Assembly: GCF_009746585.1 (NCBI RefSeq)
Contig: NZ_WRPO01000006.1
Location: 62,001-126,000 of the forward strand
Source: Novosphingobium aquimarinum
Lineage (GTDB): Bacteria > Pseudomonadota > Alphaproteobacteria > Sphingomonadales > Sphingomonadaceae
DNA length: 64,000 bases
Direction of reading: 5' to 3'
In this document: positions 1 through 6,505 of the stretch, in pieces
Position numbering within the stretch: the stretch's first letter is position 1
Layout of the letters: every line of letters starts with the position of its first letter
Notes under the pieces: model-generated
What the model was told of the DNA's origin: nothing
Database searches by the model: none
The model's input: the letters and a program-made list of their open reading frames with translations, nothing else
Program-made: the position numbers and the translations under genes

Positions 1-366
1 GTTGCCGCCGTTCTTGGAAAACGCGGTGCGCACATTGGTCGCGGTGCGATTGCGATTGTCGGTCAGCGCCTCGACGATCAGCGCGACGCCGCCGGGGCCG
101 TAGCCTTCGTAGCGGACTTCCTCGTAGTTATCGCCCTCGTTCGCACTGGCCTTGTCGATCGCGCGCTGGATGTTGTCCTTGGGCATCGACTGCGCCTTGG
201 CGGCATTGACCGCGAGGCGCAGGCGCGGGTTCATGTCCGGATCGGGCATGCCCATCTTCGCCGCGACGGTAATCTCGCGCGAAAGCTTCGAGAACATCGC
301 CGAGCGCTTCTTATCCTGCGCGCCCTTGCGATGCATGATGTTCTTGAACTTGGAATGGCCTGCCAT
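1..366 (-). CDS. YebC/PmpR/TACO1-family protein, 5' part only
   Basis: The minus strand from an ATG at 366 reads [20 protein letters not shown] and continues with KLSREI, the hallmark N-terminus of the YebC family, then runs off the window edge after about 122 of the usual ~245 residues. The family was described as DNA-binding regulators (PmpR) and later linked to ribosomes and translation (TACO1, YebC), so the molecular role is not settled. It is transcribed away from the CPBP protease gene, with about 200 bp of shared upstream DNA. The family call is firm; length and 3' end cannot be judged. Confidence 0.93.
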   Translation of the reverse strand, partial: MAGHSKFKNIMHRKGAQDKKRSAMFSKLSREITVAAKMGMPDPDMNPRLRLAVNAAKAQSMPKDNIQRAIDKASANEGDNYEEVRYEGYGPGGVALIVEALTDNRNRTATNVRTAFSKNGGN

Positions 367-563
367 GGTTCGCCTGGTTCTGTGTCTTCGGGATAGTGAC
401 GTCTGTCTGGAAAGTGGCGCGCCCTTACAACAAGCAAGCCGGTCAGAGCAACCGCTGCCACCAGCCGCCGGGTCTCCGGCACGCCTTGCGAAAAACTGCG
501 CGACAGGTGCCGCGACCCGGTCCAGCAACCTTTGCCTTACCGCGCCATGCTATCAGACCGGGA

Positions 564-1277
564 ATGATCATGCTTTTAGACCGCCACACCGGGCTGGCGC
601 CCTTGCGCGACTTTTTGGAATTTCTGCGCCGGCCGCGCCTGCTCGAGCCGACGGGGTTGCGTCCACCGGGTGCGCTCGCGACCTGGCTCACGTTGCTGGC
701 GCTGCATCTGGGTGTGCTGCTGCTGGTTGTCATGCCGATGTACGGCGTGTGGTTGACGGTCTTCAAGCTTTCGCCCCCCGATGCCTTCGGCAAGATCGCG
801 CCCGAGCTTCTGCCCGGCCTTACCGTGCTGCTCGCCCCGCTCGGCGAGGAATTGCTGTTTCGCGGCTGGCAGTCGGGCCGCCCGCGCGCCCTATGGCTGC
901 TGGGATGCGCGCTTGTCGGCATTGTTGTGCTGGTGTTCGGACAAGGCGCGAACCAGCCGGTGGCGACCGGCCTCGCACTGCTTGCGCTGTTGATGGCCGC
1001 GCCGATCGGCTGGGTACGCCTGCGCGCCCGCGCGACCCCGCGCTGGTTCGCGGCGGCGTTCCCGGCGATCTTCTACGCCGTCGTGGCGCTGTTCGCCGTG
1101 GTCCACTTCGTCAATTACCCGAGCGCCTCGCTGCTTGGCCTGCCGCTGTTGCTGCCGCAGCTTTGGGGCGCGCTGGTGCTCGGCTATGTCCGCCAGCGGA
1201 TCGGGTTGATCGGCGCGATCCTCGACCACGCCGTCGCCAACGCGGTAGTGCTGGGCCTGGCGATGCTGGGCGGGTGA
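564..1277 (+). CDS. CPBP-family intramembrane metalloprotease
   Basis: A 237-residue, strongly hydrophobic protein with several membrane segments. The CPBP (Abi/CAAX-protease) signature is present in order: EELLFRGW (EExxxR, motif 1), FAVVHFVNY (FxxxH, motif 2) and LDHAVANA (HxxxN, last motif), so the metal-binding residues look intact. The family contains type II CAAX prenyl proteases and bacterial immunity or processing proteases; the substrate here is unknown. The ATG at 564 is chosen because the open frame upstream is Arg/Pro-rich and unlike a membrane protein; a second ATG lies at 570. Confidence 0.85.
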   Translation: MIMLLDRHTGLAPLRDFLEFLRRPRLLEPTGLRPPGALATWLTLLALHLGVLLLVVMPMYGVWLTVFKLSPPDAFGKIAPELLPGLTVLLAPLGEELLFRGWQSGRPRALWLLGCALVGIVVLVFGQGANQPVATGLALLALLMAAPIGWVRLRARATPRWFAAAFPAIFYAVVALFAVVHFVNYPSASLLGLPLLLPQLWGALVLGYVRQRIGLIGAILDHAVANAVVLGLAMLGG

Positions 1278-1394
1278 GCCGATCGCAGCTCGCCTCTCCC
1301 CAGTATCCACAGGCTGGGGCTTTGTCCGAATCGCCCAGGCTCGCTAACAGCGCGGCCTTATCGATTCTCACGAGACATCCGGAGCACCCGTACC

Positions 1395-1637
1395 ATGGCC
1401 GATGCCGAGCCGACCGATGACCGCCTGCGCCTGCTGATCGAGCGCGTCGAACGCCTCGAGGAAGAGAAGAAGGGCATCGCCGACGACATCAGAGACGTCT
1501 ACGGCGAAGCCAAGGCGGTCGGCTACGACGTCAAGATCATGCGCCAGATCGTGCGCCTCAGGAAAATGAACCCCGACGACCGCCGCGAAATGGAAATGGT
1601 GCTGGACACCTACAAGGCAGCGCTCGGCCTGGGCTGA
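1395..1637 (+). CDS. gapR: GapR/DUF2312 nucleoid-associated protein
   Basis: An 80-residue acidic/basic helical protein with an N-terminal coiled coil ([20 protein letters not shown]) and the conserved stretch [20 protein letters not shown] followed by RLRKM. These are hallmarks of DUF2312, represented by Caulobacter GapR, which clamps overtwisted DNA ahead of replication and transcription machinery. The length matches the family. It is followed at once by two strong hairpins and a convergent DUF1244 gene. Confidence 0.93.
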   Translation: MADAEPTDDRLRLLIERVERLEEEKKGIADDIRDVYGEAKAVGYDVKIMRQIVRLRKMNPDDRREMEMVLDTYKAALGLG

Positions 1638-1691
1638 GGATTCGGTCGGCTAGAGTCTTTTTGGTTGGCAACCTGCATCCGCAGATTGCCA

Positions 1692-1776
1692 GCGGCACCG
1701 GCCCACGCCCCCACCCGACCTCCCATCGGTAGTATACTTGAGTGGGAGGTCGGGTGGGGGCGTGGGCCGGTGCCGC
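1692..1776. repeat. 34-bp perfect GC-rich inverted repeat
   Basis: The left arm 1692-1725 is the exact reverse complement of the right arm 1743-1776; all 34 pairs were checked by eye. They are separated by a 17-nt AT-richer spacer around TAGTATACTTG. It lies between the convergent genes gapR and DUF1244. It could act as a bidirectional terminator, extrude as a cruciform, or be a REP-type palindrome; there is no U-tract at either end. Confidence 0.9.
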
Positions 1777-1779
1777 CAA

Positions 1780-1801
1780 GGTTTCGACGGATGTCGAAAC
1801 C
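1780..1801. terminator. Second hairpin between gapR and DUF1244
   Basis: A 9-bp perfect stem, GGTTTCGAC (1780-1788) with GTCGAAACC (1793-1801), closes a GGAT tetraloop. It lies 3 nt past the larger palindrome and 33 nt before the DUF1244 stop codon. It probably helps insulate the two convergent genes; with no U-run, intrinsic termination is not certain. Confidence 0.5.
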
Positions 1802-1834
1802 GCACTAAATCAACGCGGACCGCACCAATCAAAC

Positions 1835-2146
1835 TCAGTGCGTTCCGCCGTTCTTCTTCAGGCTCTCTTCCATTCGCGCGATCTGCTCGGGCGTAGCCTC
1901 CGACTGGTGCTTGTCCTTCCATTCGGCGAACGGCATGCCGTGGATCAGCGCGCGCGCGTCCATCTTGTCGCCTTCGTAGCCGGCATCGCGGATCCAGTCG
2001 GCGAGGCAGTTACGGCAGAACCCCGCAAGCCCCATCAGCTCGATGTTTTCGGCATCCGGGCGATGCTGCAAGTGGCGGACCAGACGGCGAAATGCGTCGG
2101 CAGCGATCTTGTCGTCCAGCGTGTCGATAGTGGCGTTCCCGGTCAT
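1835..2146 (-). CDS. DUF1244 family protein
   Basis: A 103-residue protein starting MTGNATIDTLDDK. It carries the core typical of DUF1244, AFRRLVRHLQHRPDAENIE then GLAGFCRNCLADW and GMPFAEWKDKHQ. The CxxC within FCRNC could bind metal. Function is not established. The start is set at the ATG at 2146, since the open frame upstream lacks family features. It is divergent from pyruvate kinase. Confidence 0.85.
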   Translation of the reverse strand: MTGNATIDTLDDKIAADAFRRLVRHLQHRPDAENIELMGLAGFCRNCLADWIRDAGYEGDKMDARALIHGMPFAEWKDKHQSEATPEQIARMEESLKKNGGTH

Positions 2147-2246
2147 AATCGTCCCGTTCGTCCTTGGTTTGTCATGGGCTCCTTGGCATATGGGGCCGCG
2201 TCGCATCCCCACGCAACCCACCTCCCTGCCAGAAAGGGGCCCGTCC

Positions 2247-3713
2247 TTGGCACGATCCGCCGCGAAGAGCATCAAGCGCAAGCGCAAAATCAAGATCCTG
2301 GCGACGCTGGGCCCTGCCAGCAACACCGAAGAGATGATCGCCAAGCTGGTGCGTGCCGGCGCCGACGCGTTCCGCGTCAACATGAGCCACGGCGATCACG
2401 AGACTCACGCCTCGACCATCGCCGCGATCCGCAAGGTGGAAAAGTCGCTCGATCGCCCGCTCGCGATCCTGTGCGATTTGCAGGGCCCCAAACTGCGCGT
2501 CGGCGAGTTCGAGGGGGGCGAGGCCTTCATCCGCCACGGCGCGCACTTCACGCTCGATCGCAATCCCGAGCCGGGGGACGACACCCGCGTCCAGCTGCCG
2601 CATCCCGAACTGTTCGGCATCCTCGAAAAGGGCCAGCGCCTGCTGATCGACGACGGCAAGCTGCGCCTCAAGGTGATCCGCGCCGAACCCGATGCGCTGC
2701 TGTGCACCGCCGAAGTCGGCGGGCCGATCTCGAACCGCAAGGGTGTCAACGTGCCCGATACGCTGGTGCCGGTGCCCGCGCTGACCGAAAAGGACCGGCG
2801 TGACCTCGCCTTCGCGGTCCAGCAGGACGCGGACTGGATCGGCCTGTCGTTCGTGCAGCGGCCCGAAGACGTCGCCGAGGCGCGCAAGCTGATGGGCGGC
2901 TACGGCGCGCTGATGGCCAAGATCGAAAAGCCTTCGGCGGTCCACAGCCTCGACGAAATCATCGAGCTTTCGGACGGGATCATGGTCGCGCGCGGCGATC
3001 TTGGGGTCGAGCTGAACCCGGAAGAAGTGCCGCCGCTGCAGAAGCGCATCGTCGAATCGGTGCGCGCGGCAGGCAAGCCGGTGGTCGTGGCGACGCAGAT
3101 GCTCGAATCGATGATCGAGCGTCCGACGCCGACTCGCGCCGAAGTGTCCGACGTCGCCAACGCAGTCTACGACGGCGCCGACGCGGTGATGCTCTCGGCC
3201 GAGACCGCCGCGGGCGACTGGCCGGTCGAGGCGGTGACGATCATGGACCGCATCGCGGTGCAGGTGGAAAACGACAAGACCTATGGCGAGCGCATCCGCA
3301 TCGCCCAGACCCCGCCCGACGCGACCACTGCCGATGCGCTGTCGCAAGCCTGCGCCAGCATCGCCGACACTTTGCCGATCGAGGGGATCATCACCTTCAC
3401 CGGATCGGGCATCACCGCGCGGCGCGTCGCGCGCGAGCGCCCGGCCGCGCCGATGCTGGTGCTCACCCCCTCGCAGCGCACCGCGCGCCGCCTCGCGCTG
3501 CTATGGGGCGCGCATGCGGTCTCCACGCGCGATATCGGCTCGTTCGAGGAGATGATCGCCAAGGGCAAGCGCATGGCGCTGCGCCACGGCTTCGGCGACG
3601 CCGGCTCGCGCCTGATCGCGCTGGCTGGCGTGCCGTTCGGCGTCCCGGGCTCGACCAACCTGCTGCACGTCGTCACCCTCTCGGGCAACGAACTCGCACA
3701 GCACGACGGTTGA
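2247..3713 (+). CDS. pyk: Pyruvate kinase
   Basis: A 488-residue enzyme of glycolysis, converting phosphoenolpyruvate and ADP to pyruvate and ATP. Seen are KIKILATLGPAS, FRVNMSHGDHE (substrate-site Arg/Asn), CDLQGPKLRVGEF, MAKIEKPSA (catalytic Lys), DGIMVARGDLGVEL (Mg2+ ligands) and VATQMLESMI, plus a C-terminal allosteric-type domain. The start is taken as TTG 2247 because an AGAAAGGGG ribosome site sits 6-8 nt upstream and the protein then begins just before the conserved N-terminus. In-frame ATGs upstream (for example 2190) would add a non-conserved tail. Length fits the family. Confidence 0.95.
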   Translation: MARSAAKSIKRKRKIKILATLGPASNTEEMIAKLVRAGADAFRVNMSHGDHETHASTIAAIRKVEKSLDRPLAILCDLQGPKLRVGEFEGGEAFIRHGAHFTLDRNPEPGDDTRVQLPHPELFGILEKGQRLLIDDGKLRLKVIRAEPDALLCTAEVGGPISNRKGVNVPDTLVPVPALTEKDRRDLAFAVQQDADWIGLSFVQRPEDVAEARKLMGGYGALMAKIEKPSAVHSLDEIIELSDGIMVARGDLGVELNPEEVPPLQKRIVESVRAAGKPVVVATQMLESMIERPTPTRAEVSDVANAVYDGADAVMLSAETAAGDWPVEAVTIMDRIAVQVENDKTYGERIRIAQTPPDATTADALSQACASIADTLPIEGIITFTGSGITARRVARERPAAPMLVLTPSQRTARRLALLWGAHAVSTRDIGSFEEMIAKGKRMALRHGFGDAGSRLIALAGVPFGVPGSTNLLHVVTLSGNELAQHDG

Positions 3714-3722
3714 GCCTCGCGA

Positions 3723-3833
3723 TCAGCGGTGCCGCAGATTGTCCACCAGCGACTGGTACCCGACGACCAGCGCGAACAGGCCGAAGCCCGAGACGACCAT
3801 GGTAACGAACTGATCGGCAACGATGGTAGTCAT
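3723..3833 (-). CDS. 36-residue single-span membrane protein, unknown
   Basis: A very short frame reads MTTIVADQFVTMVVSGFGLF and then a second hydrophobic stretch (ALVVGYQSLV) ending DNLRHR. This is a plausible single transmembrane helix with a positive C-terminal end. The ATG at 3833 has a GGGAG ribosome site at good spacing. It ends 10 bp past the pyruvate kinase stop on the opposite strand. No function is recognised; coding is supported by the ribosome site, hydrophobic pattern and compact length. Confidence 0.6.
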   Translation of the reverse strand: MTTIVADQFVTMVVSGFGLFALVVGYQSLVDNLRHR

Positions 3834-3839
3834 AGTAAT

Positions 3840-3864
3840 GCTCCCGTTGTGAAGTGACGGGAGC
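3840..3864 (-). promoter_or_regulatory. Hairpin enclosing the ribosome site of the 36-residue gene
   Basis: GCTCCCGT (3840-3847) pairs perfectly with ACGGGAGC (3857-3864), an 8-bp stem with a 9-nt loop. On the minus-strand mRNA the second arm contains the GGGAG Shine-Dalgarno of the small membrane protein. Translation might therefore be controlled by RNA folding; this is inference from the sequence. Confidence 0.5.
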
Positions 3865-4027
3865 GTGATGGAGCAACCGGAGCCGCGCATCTTTGATCGG
3901 GATCAACTCGGGGCCCGATCCTGGCCAAATCGGTCCATGCGATCACCCGAACGACGCCTTGGGGCGCATGTGCCGAGCCTCAGCCCGCGCGAGGCCCTCC
4001 CAACCTCCCGCGAGGCCCTCCCACCTC

Positions 4028-4171
4028 CCGCTCAGCCTGAGCTTGTCGAAGGCCATGCGCAACGGGTCGGCCCGAAGGAAGGCCTGATGAGCGCCCGCGA
4101 GACCTCTGCGTGGGCGAAACAGCTATCCGCACCAGACGACGCGTAGCCTTCGACAAGCTCAGGCTGAGCGG
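4028..4171. repeat. Inverted pair of a REP-like repeat (CTTCGACAAGCTCAGG type)
   Basis: Positions 4028-4053 and 4146-4171 are perfect 26-bp inverted copies containing CAGCCTGAGCTTGTCGAAGG, separated by 92 bp. I recognise this motif as a common dispersed palindromic repeat of sphingomonads and some other proteobacteria. Just upstream (about 3989-4029) the tract GCGAGGCCCTCCCA(A)CCTCCC occurs twice in tandem. The whole gap 3865-4253 contains no credible gene. Confidence 0.75.
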
Positions 4172-4253
4172 CCCAAGGCGACGTCCGCTTTCAAGCGCTC
4201 GGCGGCATGCGCGAGAGGGCAGGAAAGTCGTGACAAGGTGACGCACCCACAGG

Positions 4254-4280
4254 CGTCATCCCAGCGAAAGCTGGGATCGC
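4254..4280. repeat. REP-like hairpin, left end of GIY-YIG cassette 1
   Basis: CGTCAT followed by a hairpin: an 8-bp stem ATCCCAGC/GCTGGGAT around a GAAA tetraloop (stem 4258-4277). It ends one base before the stop codon of the GIY-YIG gene. It is the inverted partner of 4598-4624: 25 of 27 positions match, and the two differences preserve base pairing. Confidence 0.8.
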
Positions 4281-4571
4281 TCACGGGTGCGCAAGATGGT
4301 CGAACAGGTCGTCCCAACCTGGGTTCGCCTTCTCGATGAGTTCGATCTTCCAATCGCGCTTCCAAGCCTTCAGCGTCTTCTCTCGTGCGATAGCCATCGC
4401 GATTTCGCTATGGGTTTCAGCAAGCACGAGTCGCTTCAGGCCATACCGGCGGCAGAACGAAGACCCGGTTCCAGACCGATGTTGCGTCATGCGCGCGGCA
4501 AGATCGGATGTAACGCCGACATAAAGCACGCCGCGCGGCTTGTTCGTCAGGATGTAAGTCCACCCACCCAT
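4281..4571 (-). CDS. GIY-YIG nuclease-domain protein, cassette 1
   Basis: A 96-residue protein that is essentially one GIY-YIG (URI) domain of COG2827 type. The GIY-like strand is WTYIL, the YIG-like strand is LYVGVT, followed by LAARMTQHR (catalytic Arg region) and AIAREKTLKAWKR (conserved Glu, basic helix), ending WKIELIEKANPGWDDL. The ATG at 4571 is preferred; an in-frame ATG at 4589 would add six residues. Family members are predicted small endonucleases; the target is unknown. It is framed by inverted REP-like hairpins and is about 50% identical by hand count to the protein at 60663-60995. Confidence 0.88.
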   Translation of the reverse strand: MGGWTYILTNKPRGVLYVGVTSDLAARMTQHRSGTGSSFCRRYGLKRLVLAETHSEIAMAIAREKTLKAWKRDWKIELIEKANPGWDDLFDHLAHP

Positions 4572-4597
4572 GGCGCGATCGTTGCGCAACTTCGATA

Positions 4598-4624
4598 GCG
4601 ATGCCAGCTTTCGCTGGCATGACG
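4598..4624. repeat. REP-like hairpin, right end of GIY-YIG cassette 1
   Basis: Read on the minus strand this is CGTCAT plus the stem ATGCCAGC/GCTGGCAT with a GAAA loop. It is the inverted partner of 4254-4280. The one stem pair that differs is C-G on the left and G-C here, so both hairpins stay fully paired. Confidence 0.8.
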
Positions 4625-4848
4625 AACCAGAGAATGCTGGATGCCTATAGCGTCGTCGTGTCCGGAACGGCAGGTTTCAGGCTCGATATGCGATAAGCTA
4701 CCATGTCCGCCTTCGCGAAGACCGAAGCGGACCGCAATTGCCAGGAAAGCCGTGGGACGCACCGACATCAAGTCAGTCCTCGTCATCCTGGCGATTTGAT
4801 CTATGCCAGTTCGAACTGATTTGAGAAACATTGTCGGGGAGGGACTTG

Positions 4849-5490
4849 GTGCGAATTGGCTCGTTGATGAGCGCGGTCATTATGACAACATTGCTGACCG
4901 AACCATCGCTCGCTCGCGAAGCTTCTGAATTCGTCTTTTTCCGGCAATCCGTCGGCGATTGGCGGATCGAGGCCATCACAGAAGTGACCGGCGAAACGGA
5001 AAGACTTGTTAAAGATGTGAGGTGTCAGGCGAAAAATCCCGGTGTATCGATCACTTTGTTCCGCTCTGACCCGCCGATACTAAGTCTCAGCTACCATTAC
5101 CAAAATGCGGAAGGCGAAGACTATGAAGTTCCTGAATCGGTATTGGATTGGGTAGAGATAGATGGCCGCCGTTTGACGGCAAGACATCAATTGATACCTT
5201 ACCTTTAATATCGGTTCACCAATTTTACCTACTCAAAGCCACTAGAAGAGGGAGCAATCACGTTCAGCGGCGGACACCTTGAATTACGAGAGGTCGACGG
5301 GCCTTGGCTATATAGTAGTTCCTATATATTGCCTTTAATGAATTCCAAACGCATCAACATGAGTTATCATGGTCCAGACGCAAGGGAGGTCCGGCTTTCG
5401 ACGATTGGTCTACGACGCGCCCTTCGGATCTGCTCTGAACAATTGAGCTCTAGCGCGGCGTTAACACTTCCGCCGGATTGGCGAAGATAA
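4849..5490 (+). pseudogene. Exported protein of unknown function, interrupted by one in-frame TAA
   Basis: A GTG at 4849 with GGAGGGA just upstream begins a protein with a signal-peptide-like start (MRIGSLMSAVIMTTLLTEPS, then LAREAS) and runs to TAA at 5206-5208. The same frame reopens at once (YRFTNFTYSKPLEEGAITFS) and continues to TAA 5488-5490. The simplest reading is one gene of about 213 codons broken by a single nonsense change. A TTG at 4831 is an alternative start. The segment is clearly AT-richer than its neighbours, suggesting transfer. I do not recognise the family. If the stop is real and fixed, a secreted 119-residue product is the alternative. Confidence 0.65.
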
Positions 5491-5522
5491 GGAGTCGGAC
5501 GCAGCCGGCGCCCCTCGGTCTT

Positions 5523-5606
5523 CGTCATCCCGGCCTTGAGCCGGGATCCCGCTGATCTCTGATCGATGCCGCGAAAGCGGGACCCCGGATCCGGTCCGGG
5601 GTGACG
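5523..5606. repeat. REPIN-like pair of inverted hairpins without a gene
   Basis: The left unit is CGTC plus stem ATCCCGGC/GCCGGGAT (5527-5547); the right unit is stem ACCCCGGA/TCCGGGGT followed by GACG (5582-5606). Both outer ends read CGTCA when read inward, the same architecture as the hairpin pairs at 4254-4624, 40445-40579 and 60626-61039. Confidence 0.7.
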
Positions 5607-5627
5607 GCTGTTTTGCGAGGAAGCGGA

Positions 5628-5736
5628 TCACGCCGACTGCATGATCGCCAACTCATGCCCGTTGGGATCGAGGATTGGAAGCGCCGACCGCCGGGGAACG
5701 CGAAGACCGGCTTGCTGATCGTCCCACCCGCCGCGA
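5628..5736 (-). pseudogene. Remnant of a glyoxalase/VOC-domain gene (3' end)
   Basis: The minus strand directly after the yggS stop reads AAGGTISKPVFAFPGGRRF in one frame, then DPNGHELAIMQSA and a stop (5628-5630) in the next. Together this matches the usual C-terminal end of VOC/glyoxalase-like proteins (KPVFAFPGGRRFHF-DPNGNELA). A 1-nt loss near the RRF codons explains the shift. About 35 codons survive; the rest of the gene is absent. Confidence 0.65.
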
Positions 5737-6399
5737 TCACTCCCGCGCGCCGAACAGCGCCGATCCCACGCGCACATGCGTCGCGCCGAGCATGACGGCG
5801 GTTTCGAAATCGCCGCTCATGCCCATCGAGAGCTGCGCGAGGCCATGGTCCGCGGCCATCTTTGCCAGCAGCGCGAAGTAGGGCGCGGGCTCCAGGTCCA
5901 GGGGCGGCACGCACATCAGGCCGGTCACCGGAACTTCGGCCTCGCGCGCTTCGGCGAGCAGTGCGGGGACGTCGGCAATCGCGCAGCCGCCCTTTTGCTC
6001 CTCCGCGCCGATGTTGACTTGCACGAAGCACGGCACTTGCCGTCCGGCCTTGTCCATCGCCTTGGCCAGCGCGCTCACCAGCGAGGACCGGTCGAGCGAA
6101 TGGATGCAGTCGAACAGCGCCACCGCGTCGTCGGCCTTGTTCGATTGCAACTGGCCCACGAGGTGCAGCGTGATATCGGGATGCGCCTCGCGCAGCGCGG
6201 GCCACTTGGCTTGCGCTTCCTGCACGCGATTCTCGCCGAACAGGCGCTGACCTTGTGCGATCAGCGGCGCGATCGCCTCGGCTGGGTGGGTCTTGGAAAT
6301 CGCGATCAGTTCGATCGCCTCGGGATCGCGCTTGGCGATCCGCGCGGTCTTCGCGATCCGGTCGCGGACGTCTTCGAGCGGGGTGCGGGGCTCATCCAT
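5737..6399 (-). CDS. YggS/PLPBP-family pyridoxal-phosphate homeostasis protein
   Basis: A 220-residue single-domain alanine-racemase-fold protein. The PLP lysine lies in ELIAISKTHPAEAI; LFGENRVQEAQ, LHLVGQLQSNK and LSMGMSGDFETAVMLGATHV follow in family order, ending with VRVGSALFG. The family (YggS, PROSC, PipY) binds PLP and buffers its supply, without a well-defined catalytic reaction. Length fits. It is on the same strand as the PEP-CTERM gene upstream but 106 bp away, so co-transcription is uncertain. Confidence 0.93.
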   Translation of the reverse strand: MDEPRTPLEDVRDRIAKTARIAKRDPEAIELIAISKTHPAEAIAPLIAQGQRLFGENRVQEAQAKWPALREAHPDITLHLVGQLQSNKADDAVALFDCIHSLDRSSLVSALAKAMDKAGRQVPCFVQVNIGAEEQKGGCAIADVPALLAEAREAEVPVTGLMCVPPLDLEPAPYFALLAKMAADHGLAQLSMGMSGDFETAVMLGATHVRVGSALFGARE

Positions 6400-6505
6400 G
6401 GCGCGGTGCTATAGCGATCCGCCACCGGATCGCCAGCCGTCAGGACATCGGGTCTCCCGACGCCTTCGCTCGCCAGCGAGAGGCGTCAGGTCCACCGCGG
6501 TACGC

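Noticed and set aside
3980..4246. Minus-strand frame containing LSLSLSKA
   Set aside because: This peptide is the translation of the CTTCGACAAGCTCAGG palindromic repeat, a frequent false gene in sphingomonad annotation; no ribosome site or domain.
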